A stretch of DNA of 64,000 bases, taken from positions 1 through 64,000 of the forward strand of contig NZ_LYPL01000002.1 in assembly GCF_001662075.1 (NCBI RefSeq), in the 5' to 3' direction. A model generated the notes under the pieces. That model saw only the letters and a program-made list of their open reading frames with translations, was not told the DNA's origin and did not search any database. The stretch is from Rhizobium bangladeshense (GTDB lineage Bacteria; Pseudomonadota; Alphaproteobacteria; Rhizobiales; Rhizobiaceae). Made by a program: the position numbers and the translations under genes. Numbering within the stretch: position 1 is the first letter of the stretch; every line of letters begins with the position of its first letter. This document shows positions 33,382 through 41,740 of the stretch, piece after piece.

Positions 33382-36300
33382 TCAGAGGAGGAAATCCGAA
33401 TCCGTCAAACCCAGGTTTGTGCCTGTCAAGACGATCGTCGTTTCGTCGCTATTCGCGTCCCCATTGGTATCGAAGTGAAGGATCGTGTTGCCGCCGCTTT
33501 CCGTGTACCAGGCACCGTGGGCTGTCACCGTTGTTCCACCCCAGGCGAACGCTTGGTCACCCGGTGTGCTCGGGTTGAGCGTATACGCGTCGAGCCCGCT
33601 CACATCGATCTTGTCAAACCCATGGTGGAAGTCAAAGATCGTGTCCGGGGCGACGGACGTGCTGTCGCCCGCTGAGGTAAACACAAAGGTGTCATTGCCG
33701 GAGCCACCCCAGAGGTCATCCTGCTCGGCGCTGCCATTGAGCGTGTCGTTGCCGGAGCCGCCGTACAACGTGTCCAAGCCTTGGCTTCCGATCAATATGT
33801 CGTTACCTGCCTGGCCGTAGAGCTTGTCGGCCCCGTTATTTCCATTCAGCGTGTCGTTGCCTGCCTGGCCATAGAGGATATCACCAGAGTTGCCGCCGCT
33901 GATTGTATTGTCGCCCGCATTTCCGACCTTGGTATCGACACCGTTGGTTTCGCCCCAATTTGTCGTTGTGGCGATCGCTGTGTCCGTATCGTGGTCATTG
34001 CTCGTATCGCTGTCGCTCTCGATCACGTCGGTGATGCCGAGATGGAAGTTATGCGAGGCATCCGGCGTGCCGCCAACCGTTGCATCATTCACATCAACGG
34101 TCACGTCGTAGCCGGCCTTCGCTTCGAAGTCCGCGCCACCGGTGAAGTACAGCGCGCCGTTCAGGATCGTGAATGAGGCGGCATCACTTCCAGACAGCGA
34201 CAGCACGTTGTTGCCGGAATCGAAATCGGTGACCGCGATATCGGCAACTTTGATCACGCCCCCATTTTCGGGCGTCGACGTCACTGTGTTCGACAACACA
34301 ACTGCCGTCGGCGCGTCGTTGACCGCATCAAGCGTGAAGCTCTGGCTTGCCGGCACACTGCCGCCGTTGCCGTCGGTGACGCTGTAGCTGAGGCTGACCG
34401 GGCCGTTATAGTTGGCATCCGGCGTGAAGCTCCAGGTGCCGTCATTGTTGTCGACCAGGGCGCCATGATTGGCGGTGAGGCCGGCGACTGACAGCTGGTC
34501 GCCGTCGACATCGGTAAAGCCGGCCAGCAGGTCGGCAGTGCTGAAGGTGTAGGCCGTGTCCTCGATGCCTGCCGCAAGCGTCGCCGCGTTACCGCTGAGG
34601 ACCGGCGCATCATTGACCGCATCCAGCGTGAAGCTCTGGCTTGCCGGCACACTGCCGCCCTTGCCGTCGGAGACGGTGTAGCTGAGGTTCACTGGGCCGT
34701 TGTAGTTGGCATCCGGCGTGAAGCTCCAGGTGCCGTCATTGTTGTCGATGAGCGCGCCATGATTGGCGGTGAGGCCGGAGACCGACAGCTGGTCGCCCTC
34801 GACATCGGAGAAGCCGGCCAGCAGGTCGGCGGTGCTGAAGGTGTAGGGCGTGTCCTCGGTGCCTGCCGAAAGCATCGCCGCATTGCCGCTGAGGACCGGT
34901 GCGTCGTTGACCGCATCAAGCGTGAAGCTCTGGCCTGCCGGCACACTGCCGCCATGGCCGTCGGTGACGCTGTAGCTGAGGCTGACCGGGCCGTTGTAGT
35001 TGGCATCCGGCGTGAAGCTCCAGCTGCCGTCATTGTTGTCGTTGAGGGCGCCGTGATTGGCAGTGAGGCCGGCGACCGACAGCGGGTCGCCGTCGACATC
35101 GCTGAAGCCGGCCAGCAGGTCAGCGGCGCTGATCGTGTAGGCCGTGTCCTCGCTGCCTGCCGAAAGCGTCGCCGCATTGCCGCTGAGGACCGGTGCGTCG
35201 TTGACCGCATCAAGCGTGAAGCTCTGGCCTGCCGGCACACTGCCGCCATGGCCGTCGGTGACGCTGTAGCTGAGGTTGACCGGGCCGTTGTAGTTGGCAT
35301 CCGGCGTGAAGCTCCAGCTGCCGTCATTGTTGTCGTTGAGGGCGCCGTGATTGGCAGTGAGGCCGGCGACCGACAGCGGGTCGCCGTCGACATCGGTGAA
35401 GCCGGCCAGCAGGTCGGCGGCGCTGATCGTGTAGGCCGTGTCCTCGATGCCTGCCGAAAGCGTCGCCGCGTTGCCGCTGAGGACCGGAGCGTCGTTGACC
35501 GCATCAAGCGTGAAGCTCTGGCTTGCCGGCACACTGCCGCCGTTGCCGTCGGTGACGCTGTAGCTGAGGCTGACCGGGCCGTTGTAGTTGGCATCAGGCG
35601 TGAAGCTCCAGGTGCCGTCATTGTTGTCGTTGAGGGCGCCGTGATTGGCGGTGAGGCCGGCGACTGACAGCTGGTCGCCGTCGACATCGGTAAAGCCGGC
35701 CAGCAGGTCGGCGGCGCTGAAGGTGTAGGCCGTGTCCTCGATGCCCGCCGCAAGCGTCGCTGGGCTGCCGCTGAGGACCGGTGCATCATTGACCGCATCC
35801 AGCGTGAAGCTCTGCGTCGCCGGGACGCTGCCGCCATTGCCGTCGGTGACGCTGTAGCTGAGGCTGACCGGGCCGTTGTAGTTGGCATCAGGCGTGAAGG
35901 TCCAGCTGCCGTCATTGTTGTCGATGAGCGCGCCATGATCGGCGGTGAGGCCGGAGACCGAGAGCTGGTCGCCGTCGACATCGCTGAAGCCGGCCAGCAG
36001 GTCGGCGGCGCTGATCGTGTAGGCCGTGTCCTCGCTGCCTGCCGAAAGCGTCGCCGCATTGCCGCTGAGGACCGGCGCATCATTGACCGCATCAAGCGTG
36101 AAGCTCTGGCTTGCCGGGGCACTGCCGCCGTTACCGTCGCTGACTCTGTAGCTGAGGCTGACCGGGCCGTTATAGTTGGCATCCGGCGTGAAGCTCCAGC
36201 TGCCGTCATTGTTGTCGATGAGCGCGCCATGATTGGCGCTGAGGCCGGAGACCGACAGCTGGTCGCCGTCGACATCGGTGAAGCCGGCCAGCAGGTCGGC

Positions 36301-37431
36301 GGCGCTGATCGTGTAGGCCGTGTCCTCGATGCCTGCCGAAAGCGTCGCCGCGTTGCCGCTGAGGACCGGAGCGTCGTTGACCGCATCAAGCGTGAAGCTC
36401 TGGCTTGCCGGGGCACTGCCGCCGTTGCCGTCGGTGACGCTGTAGCTGAGGCTGACCGGGCCGTTATAGTTGGCATCCGGCGTGAAGCTCCAGGTGCCGT
36501 CATTGTTGTCGACCAGGGCGCCATGATTGGCGGTGAGGCCGGCGACTGACAGCTGGTCGCCGTCGACATCGGTAAAGCCGGCCAGCAGGTCGGCAGTGCT
36601 GAAGGTGTAGGCCGTGTCCTCGATGCCTGCCGCAAGCGTCGCCGCGTTACCGCTGAGGACCGGCGCATCATTGACCGCATCCAGCGTGAAGCTCTGGCTT
36701 GCCGGCACACTGCCGCCCTTGCCGTCGGAGACGGTGTAGCTGAGGTTCACTGGGCCGTTGTAGTTGGCATCCGGCGTGAAGCTCCAGGTGCCGTCATTGT
36801 TGTCGATGAGCGCGCCATGATTGGCGGTGAGGCCGGAGACCGACATCTGATCGCCCTCGGCATCGGTGAAGCCGGCCAGCAGGTCGGCGGTGCTGAAGGT
36901 GTAGGGCGTGTCCTCGCTGCCCGCCGAAAGCGTCGACGCATTGGCGCTGAGGACCGGTGCGTCGTTGATGCCGTTGATCACAACCGTCAGCGTGCCGACG
37001 CTGAGCGTTCCGTTCGACATCTTGATCGTGTACTGGATCGTGTCAGTGAAGGATTCTCCGGCATCGAGCGCGTTGATCTGCGTGCTTATACCGGCTGCGT
37101 CATAGTGGATCTGGTTGTCACTGCCGATCCAGAATGTTGCTCCCATCTGGCTGGTTTGGCTGAAGCTGATGCCCACGCCGTCCTGCATCAGCAGGTCCTT
37201 GTTGTAATCGACAAACGCCTTGTTGCTAACGATGATCGCTGCCCCTCCGTCATCGTTTTTGACGCCGTCATCCGCCGAATAGATCGTCGTCTTCACTCCG
37301 CCGCCGCTTGCGGCCAGGACGTCGAACGTGAACTGAAGGTTGCCGTCCTCGGTGCCGGATTGTGTCAGATTGGCTGCCGCACCTGAATTCGAAAACGTGA
37401 CGGTCGTGCCTGAAACTGTCGTAGTCGCCAT
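33382..37431 (-). CDS. RTX adhesin with nine 98-residue Ig/cadherin-like repeats, type I secreted
   Basis: A 1349-residue secreted protein. Residues 1-156 are unique. Residues 157-1038 are nine 98-residue repeats (DAPVLSGNAATL ... EDTAYTFS ... FTPDANYNGPV ...), each of the VCBS/cadherin-like type with calcium-binding Asp pairs. A different cadherin-like domain follows (about 1039-1150). RTX nonapeptides (GGSGNDTLNG type) come next at about 1165-1260. The C-terminus ends in DSDFLL, an uncleaved type I secretion signal. No N-terminal signal peptide is present. Start 37431 (MATTTVSG) has GGGGGG upstream. Such proteins are surface adhesins for biofilm or root attachment. The export pump is not in this window. 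Confidence 0.9.
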   Translation of the reverse strand: MATTTVSGTTVTFSNSGAAANLTQSGTEDGNLQFTFDVLAASGGGVKTTIYSADDGVKNDDGGAAIIVSNKAFVDYNKDLLMQDGVGISFSQTSQMGATFWIGSDNQIHYDAAGISTQINALDAGESFTDTIQYTIKMSNGTLSVGTLTVVINGINDAPVLSANASTLSAGSEDTPYTFSTADLLAGFTDAEGDQMSVSGLTANHGALIDNNDGTWSFTPDANYNGPVNLSYTVSDGKGGSVPASQSFTLDAVNDAPVLSGNAATLAAGIEDTAYTFSTADLLAGFTDVDGDQLSVAGLTANHGALVDNNDGTWSFTPDANYNGPVSLSYSVTDGNGGSAPASQSFTLDAVNDAPVLSGNAATLSAGIEDTAYTISAADLLAGFTDVDGDQLSVSGLSANHGALIDNNDGSWSFTPDANYNGPVSLSYRVSDGNGGSAPASQSFTLDAVNDAPVLSGNAATLSAGSEDTAYTISAADLLAGFSDVDGDQLSVSGLTADHGALIDNNDGSWTFTPDANYNGPVSLSYSVTDGNGGSVPATQSFTLDAVNDAPVLSGSPATLAAGIEDTAYTFSAADLLAGFTDVDGDQLSVAGLTANHGALNDNNDGTWSFTPDANYNGPVSLSYSVTDGNGGSVPASQSFTLDAVNDAPVLSGNAATLSAGIEDTAYTISAADLLAGFTDVDGDPLSVAGLTANHGALNDNNDGSWSFTPDANYNGPVNLSYSVTDGHGGSVPAGQSFTLDAVNDAPVLSGNAATLSAGSEDTAYTISAADLLAGFSDVDGDPLSVAGLTANHGALNDNNDGSWSFTPDANYNGPVSLSYSVTDGHGGSVPAGQSFTLDAVNDAPVLSGNAAMLSAGTEDTPYTFSTADLLAGFSDVEGDQLSVSGLTANHGALIDNNDGTWSFTPDANYNGPVNLSYTVSDGKGGSVPASQSFTLDAVNDAPVLSGNAATLAAGIEDTAYTFSTADLLAGFTDVDGDQLSVAGLTANHGALVDNNDGTWSFTPDANYNGPVSLSYSVTDGNGGSVPASQSFTLDAVNDAPTAVVLSNTVTSTPENGGVIKVADIAVTDFDSGNNVLSLSGSDAASFTILNGALYFTGGADFEAKAGYDVTVDVNDATVGGTPDASHNFHLGITDVIESDSDTSNDHDTDTAIATTTNWGETNGVDTKVGNAGDNTISGGNSGDILYGQAGNDTLNGNNGADKLYGQAGNDILIGSQGLDTLYGGSGNDTLNGSAEQDDLWGGSGNDTFVFTSAGDSTSVAPDTIFDFHHGFDKIDVSGLDAYTLNPSTPGDQAFAWGGTTVTAHGAWYTESGGNTILHFDTNGDANSDETTIVLTGTNLGLTDSDFLL
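34318..36963 (-). repeat. Nine 294-bp in-gene tandem repeats
   Basis: Nine direct repeats of 294 bp encode residues 157-1038 of the RTX protein. Units differ by few bases. A stretch of about 430 bp at about 34360-34790 is identical to one at about 36418-36848, an offset of 2058 bp, exactly seven repeats. This points to recent recombination or gene conversion, so repeat number probably varies between strains. Confidence 0.9.
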
Positions 37432-37924
37432 TACAAATTCCCCCCAGTGATACTGCGAACGACGAAAGTGTTCGCCGCCCAATTACTATTTCCAATCTGG
37501 GTGCTCCACCCACGTCGCCGAAGAAATCGCGGAATAAACATGCCCGATCTGCACGGTATATTATATTTTTCTAAATAGTAACCCTGAAGATGCATAAAAT
37601 GCCACCAGCTATACAATAGAGTTAAAGTTTATTGTGGATAAACGCGTTCGACAATTCATATTATTATTTACGCCAGCGTCCGAATGGCCTGCACTTTTCG
37701 TTTATCGACACGGAAGAGTTTCCCACCGCCGACGGCGTGGTGCGGTGCGCGGATAAAGGCTGGGGCCTGCTGCGGGAACTCTGCTCAACTCTCAGAAAAC
37801 GCGAACGAAGAGCTTCGATGGTTGGCGGACAAACCCGTGTCGACGCAGGCGATGGAGCTGGACGATCGAAAGACGACAACCTAAAAGAGATGCGGCCAAA
37901 CCCGCATCTTGCAGGAGACTAAAA
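37432..37924. other. AT-rich upstream region of the RTX gene
   Basis: A marked AT-rich patch at about 37555-37680 contrasts with the GC-rich surroundings and probably carries the RTX promoter. A rightward frame at 37632-37922 has no ribosome site or family resemblance and is not called. Confidence 0.5.
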
Positions 37925-38425
37925 ATGCAGCGCATCGAGAGGGAAGTGAGCGGCGGCTGCCAGTGCGGCGCCGTGCGCTACCATGCAAGCGTCATGCTCG
38001 ACAATTCGCATCTCTGCCATTGCCGCATGTGCCAGAAAGCCTCGGGCAACATCTTTGCCGCGCTCGTCGCCGCGCCCGATGATGCGCTCACCTGGACACG
38101 CGGCAAGCCAAGCGTCTGGAAGAGCTCGGAGCTCGTCGAGCGCGGCTTCTGCGCCAATTGCGGCACGCCCCTGTTTTTCCACCACCGCGAAAACGGCCGC
38201 ACCAACCTGATGATCGGTTCGCTCGACGATCCCAACGCCTTCCCGCCGCTGGCCAATACCTGCACCGAGAACATGGTGACGTGGTTCGAGACGATCACGG
38301 GATTGGAAAACACCGGTGCGACCGAGACCAACGGCGCCGACTGGGCCGCGGCGATCAAGGCGAGCAACAATCAGCACCCCGATCACGATACCGCCTCCTG
38401 GGCGGTGAGGGAGCGTGAAGGCTGA
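37925..38425 (+). CDS. GFA-family protein (glutathione-dependent formaldehyde-activating type fold)
   Basis: A 166-residue Mss4-like fold protein. The zinc-binding Cys sets are complete: GGCQCGAVRY, CHCRMCQK and FCANCGTPLFF. The family is named after an enzyme proposed to join glutathione to formaldehyde, though many members act on other substrates. An AGGAGACT site lies 5-8 nt before the ATG. It is a single gene upstream of the TetR-YciI pair. Confidence 0.88.
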   Translation: MQRIEREVSGGCQCGAVRYHASVMLDNSHLCHCRMCQKASGNIFAALVAAPDDALTWTRGKPSVWKSSELVERGFCANCGTPLFFHHRENGRTNLMIGSLDDPNAFPPLANTCTENMVTWFETITGLENTGATETNGADWAAAIKASNNQHPDHDTASWAVREREG

Positions 38426-38660
38426 GACCTGCCGCTGCCTAAGATGGCGCATCTCCGCTCCGGCGGAATGAAGCGCCGACATATAGCGGGGATTATTGGA
38501 CACGGAGGCTGCGCTGGTGCCATCCGCACCGGCGCGAAACAGCCGAGGCTCCGGCTCTGGCGGCCTGAAGCGGTCGCTCTCTCATTGGTCGAGCGTCTAC
38601 ATCGGGGCAAAGCGGTCACTTCCTGAATTCCATCCCCTTTCACGGCCACCCTTGACGGCT

Positions 38661-38704
38661 CTAGGTCGATTGTCCTAGAGAGCTTTGTAGGGCAATTGTC
38701 CTAC
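38661..38704 (+). promoter_or_regulatory. Two 18-bp operators upstream of the TetR gene
   Basis: CTAGGTCGATTGTCCTAG (38661-38678) and GTAGGGCAATTGTCCTAC (38687-38704) are imperfect palindromes of the same site, with centres 26 bp apart. TTGACG (38652-38657) nearby could be a -35. The second site ends 25 nt before the TetR start. TetR regulators usually repress themselves from such sites. Confidence 0.65.
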
Positions 38705-38729
38705 GCAATGGCGATGGAGGATCGGGCGC

Positions 38730-39338
38730 TTGGCGGCAGCAACCACACGACTGCAGATTGTCGAGGCTGCAGACGAGCTCTTTTACAAGCGGGGCTTCGA
38801 GGCGACGTCCTTCGCCGACATTGCGGAGGTCGTCGGGCTTTCGCGAGGCAACTTCTACTATCATTTCAAGACGAAAGACGAGATTCTCGATGCGGTCATC
38901 GCCCATCGGCTTTCAAGGACCGAGGCGATGCTGGATGCGTGGGAGGTTGGGGCTGAAGCCCCAGGCGAACGAATTCGCAACTTCATCCATATCCTCATCA
39001 CCAACCAGACGAAGATCATGGCCTTCGGCTGCCCTGTCGGCACGCTATGCAACGAACTCGCCAAACTCGACCACACCGCCAGGGACGAGGCGGCGAAGCT
39101 TTTCACTCTGTTTCGCGACTGGCTCTCGCGCCAGTTTGCGGCACTTGGCCGTGAGACCGATGCCGACGCGCTCGCCATGCATATCTTGATGCGAAGCCAG
39201 GGCGTCGCGACGCTCGCGACCGCCTTCCGCGACGAGGCCTTCGTCCGCCGTGAAGTCGACAATATGTGCCTCTGGTTGGCAGCACAGCGACCCAATCCCG
39301 GCGATCATCCCGAATCCGTTCCCACCCAGAACTCGTGA
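38730..39338 (+). CDS. TetR-family transcriptional regulator
   Basis: A 202-residue regulator. The N-terminal HTH is typical (TRLQIVEAADELFYKRGFEA then FADIAEVVGLSRGNFYYHFK). The C-terminal ligand domain contains a CPVGTLCNELAKLD segment, found in TetR proteins that often sense reactive or oxidising compounds. The start is TTG at 38730 with GGAGG 9 nt upstream; no better in-frame start exists. It is followed 12 nt later by the YciI gene, forming a two-gene operon that it probably controls through the double operator upstream. Confidence 0.88.
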   Translation: MAAATTRLQIVEAADELFYKRGFEATSFADIAEVVGLSRGNFYYHFKTKDEILDAVIAHRLSRTEAMLDAWEVGAEAPGERIRNFIHILITNQTKIMAFGCPVGTLCNELAKLDHTARDEAAKLFTLFRDWLSRQFAALGRETDADALAMHILMRSQGVATLATAFRDEAFVRREVDNMCLWLAAQRPNPGDHPESVPTQNS

Positions 39339-39350
39339 AAGAGGCCCTGT

Positions 39351-39638
39351 ATGTTCGTCGTTACACTTAAATTCTCAGCCAGCACCGCCCGAGCGTCCGC
39401 CCTGATGGAAGGGCATAATGCGTGGATCAAGCAGGGATTTGACGATGGTATCTTCCTCCTTGCCGGAAGCCTTCTGCCAAGGGCAGGCGGAGCGGTGCTC
39501 GCCCACAACACATCCCGCACCGATCTCGAAATGCGCCTCCAGCAAGACCCTTTCGTTGCGGAGGGTGTCGTCAGCGCCGACATTTTTGAAATTGCACCCG
39601 GCCGCACCGACGACCGTTTGGCCTTTCTCCGGGGGTGA
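39351..39638 (+). CDS. YciI-domain protein
   Basis: A 95-residue ferredoxin-like fold protein of the YciI type, with the family features MFVVTLKFSA, an EGHNAWIKQGFDDGIFLLAGS segment (His22 as the likely catalytic/ligand residue) and LQQDPFVAEGVV. Members may act as small hydrolases or monooxygenases. It is co-transcribed with the TetR gene. Confidence 0.82.
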   Translation: MFVVTLKFSASTARASALMEGHNAWIKQGFDDGIFLLAGSLLPRAGGAVLAHNTSRTDLEMRLQQDPFVAEGVVSADIFEIAPGRTDDRLAFLRG

Positions 39639-39689
39639 GAAAGTGAGCGCGACGGTCTTCGGCCCCGATGGGCAGCCTCGTTGCCGCTG

Positions 39690-39889
39690 ATCTCGGCGAC
39701 CAGCTCAGAACGGACGAACACAGCATTTCGCTCCCTTCCAGTATCCACGGCTGACTTGCCGATGATCAGCTTGTCCATCTGCTCCCGCAGCTCGCCGGCG
39801 GAACGTTCGTTGAAGCCGGTTCCGACTCCGCCGACATAGACGAGCTGGTCACCCTTGCGCGCGGCGAGCAGAAGCCGCCCGATGCCGCG
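39690..39889 (-). pseudogene. Decayed C-terminal part of a LigD-type ATP-dependent DNA ligase
   Basis: On the minus strand one frame reads IGRLLLAARKGDQLVYVGGV, then GTGFNERSAGELREQMDKL, then FVRSELVAEISGNEA. This is the OB-fold end of LigD-type ligases (consensus LLLA.R..G.L.Y.G.VGTGF and P.LVAEV). No nucleotidyltransferase domain or start is present, and the frame then runs into unrelated sequence. A second, less decayed copy of the same region is at 55.3-55.7 kb. Confidence 0.7.
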
Positions 39890-40094
39890 TCATCAGATAC
39901 ATTGTCCGAGAGTGGATGGAGAAGAGCGCCTGGCTGTCGGTGCATCAGCTGGATGAAGATGGAGAGGTAGGCGGAAAACGCTTAACTCGGTAGCCGCGTC
40001 GAACACGGACGGGGGAAACGACTACCCGGGTGGTTCAGCGTAGGTTCAGGCGACAAGTGAGAGGTTTGTTCCAACGACGCTCGGAGGTGCTCCT

Positions 40095-40388
40095 ATGCTG
40101 CGATACGTTTTACTCGCTGGTGTTTTCGCCGCGATAAGCACTCCCGCCCTTGCCGGTCCCGGCAAGGACGAGAGCGGCAAACGTTCCTATCGAAGCTGGG
40201 AGCATCGAGAAGATTTCAGGCGTCACTCCTCTCGCATTCCCCGTGGTCATCTGCCGCCTCCGGGCTTCTGCCGCGTGTGGCTGTATGATCGACCTGCTGG
40301 GCATCAACCCCCGCCGACAAGCTGCCGCGAAGCACAACGGTTTGCTTATCGCTATGGCGGACGCGTTATCTGGGGCGGCGAACGATAG
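40095..40388 (+). CDS. Small exported protein, unknown
   Basis: A 97-residue protein with a cleavable signal peptide (MLRYVLLAGVFAAISTPALA, cleavage after ALA). The mature part is basic and Pro-rich, with two Cys in FCRVWLYDRPAGHQPPPTSC that may pair. The 'PPPGFCRVW..RP.GHQPPPT.C' pattern recurs in small rhizobial periplasmic proteins of unknown role. A CGGAGGTG ribosome site precedes it. It lies between the ligase remnant and the first SRAP cassette. Confidence 0.65.
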   Translation: MLRYVLLAGVFAAISTPALAGPGKDESGKRSYRSWEHREDFRRHSSRIPRGHLPPPGFCRVWLYDRPAGHQPPPTSCREAQRFAYRYGGRVIWGGER

Positions 40389-40467
40389 GCAAGAAGTGCT
40401 CTTGATTTGTCCGGCTTGAACCGCCGTCTCCCATCCTAACCCACGTGAGCGAGGTGTGAGGGCGATC

Positions 40468-40668
40468 ATGATCAGATCCAAGTTAACGGAAGCACAAACT
40501 GCGATGGGAAACGAAGAGGTCGCCCTGTGCCAAAGGGTTTTTGATCGCGTCAGTTCAACACGACAGATCGTAGACGTCGAGGATCGCCAGGAGCTTGCCA
40601 GCCGAATTATCCACTCGTTTCAGCACGGGATGAAAGACGAGGACGCTCTGGTGCGGCTGTTGATCTGA
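40468..40668 (+). CDS. SRAP-associated small protein, copy 1
   Basis: A 66-residue acidic helical protein. The conserved core is EEVALCQRVFDRVSS followed by ELASRIIHSFQHGMKDEDAL. Two paralogues at 44218 and 54641 share this core, and each sits in an SRAP cassette. ATG 40468 is chosen because all three copies share GAGGGCG just upstream; a GTG at 40456 is possible. It is 100 nt upstream of SRAP gene 1 on the same strand. Function unknown; linkage suggests a partner of SRAP. Confidence 0.7.
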   Translation: MIRSKLTEAQTAMGNEEVALCQRVFDRVSSTRQIVDVEDRQELASRIIHSFQHGMKDEDALVRLLI

Positions 40669-40768
40669 AACTCTTAGCGAGAAGTGAGCAGGAATGCCTG
40701 GCACTGGTCGATATTGACGTGGTTCATCGACGCCACATATCGGAACGTCAACCCTTACGGAGTTGTGC

Positions 40769-41485
40769 ATGTGCCGCCGCATCTACATTGATCGATCGTT
40801 TGACTCAATGGCAGAAACTTTCAGCTTTGCTAAGCGGGATAAGGTTGATGACCTTGGCAACCGCCTCCCGCGTTACAACGGCGCTCCGGCCGAAGTTTAC
40901 CACATCATCATCCAAGACAATGAACGGCAGGGAGGTGAGTCGAAACCTGCTTTCGCTATCGCCCGCTGGGGCTTCATGCCGGCGTGGATCGACCCACGCA
41001 GACACGCGCCGGCAATCGTCCGCGGTGATATAATGGCAACTCATCAGATGTTCCGGGAAGCTTACCGGTCACGCCGCTGCCTGGTCCCGGTCAGTGGCTT
41101 CATTGAATGGAGCGAGGGCAACCAGCCGCATGCTGTCACGTTGAAGGATCGGTCGACTTTCGCTCTAGCAGGGATCTGGGAGGTTTGGCGTCATCCGGTC
41201 GGCATCGACATCCGAACCTTCGCCATCGCGACCTGTGAACCCAACGAGCTGATCGCGACAATCCATAATCGCATGCCGGTAGTGCTTCGCCCCGAGCATT
41301 ATGAGCGATGGCTGTCCGCAGCTCCAGACCCACGCGACCTGATGAAGCCGTTCGATCCCGTAGCGATGACGATGTGGCCGATTGCGCGCCGCATTAGCAC
41401 TAGGAGAAACGGTGGACCTGAGGTCTTAAGTCGAGTTGATTTCAGCGGAAAACAGGCTCGGCAGAGAATTAGCAAGTTCAGGTAA
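40769..41485 (+). CDS. SRAP-domain (YedK/HMCES-type) DNA-protein crosslink protein, copy 1
   Basis: A 238-residue SRAP protein. The family needs Cys at position 2, which attacks abasic sites in single-stranded DNA; ATG 40769 gives MCRRIYID, so this start was chosen over the upstream TTG. The other active-site parts are present: Asn in RYNGAP, Glu in VSGFIEW and His in IHNRMPVVL. The protein shields abasic sites by covalent attachment. It is preceded by the small protein gene and followed by a hairpin. Its N-terminal 65 residues are nearly identical at DNA level to truncated copy 2. Confidence 0.92.
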   Translation: MCRRIYIDRSFDSMAETFSFAKRDKVDDLGNRLPRYNGAPAEVYHIIIQDNERQGGESKPAFAIARWGFMPAWIDPRRHAPAIVRGDIMATHQMFREAYRSRRCLVPVSGFIEWSEGNQPHAVTLKDRSTFALAGIWEVWRHPVGIDIRTFAIATCEPNELIATIHNRMPVVLRPEHYERWLSAAPDPRDLMKPFDPVAMTMWPIARRISTRRNGGPEVLSRVDFSGKQARQRISKFR

Positions 41486-41574
41486 ATTGACGATTTTCCG
41501 AACCATGTCATCCTTTAACAAGCCGCTTCCCCTCGTTGCGGCGCGCCACTGATGAGTTGGACATCATTGACACG

Positions 41575-41600
41575 AAATGCCCCGTCCCGGCGGGGCATTT
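41575..41600. terminator. Hairpin terminator after SRAP copy 1
   Basis: AAATGCCCCG / CGGGGCATTT forms a 10-bp stem with a 6-nt loop and ends in T. It is bidirectional in form, between convergent genes. A closely similar hairpin lies behind SRAP copy 3 (53493-53520). Confidence 0.85.
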
Positions 41601-41740
41601 TGCTGTTCAAACCGGCACTGCGGGAAGGCTTCGCACGAAGCAGCGCAGCGAGTGGTGCGACGGTTTTTTCGACCCCGTCTGCGTTCTAAGGCTCCGAAGC
41701 TTGCCCCGCCGGTGCGATGCACCATCGGCGTTTCATCGGA

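Noticed and set aside
34689..36710. Long minus-strand frame of Arg/Ser/Thr-rich repeats inside the RTX gene
   Set aside because: It is an alternative frame of the same 294-bp repeats and has no start signal.
37632..37922. Rightward 96-codon frame before the GFA gene
   Set aside because: No ribosome site, a mixed AT/GC composition break in the middle, and no family resemblance.
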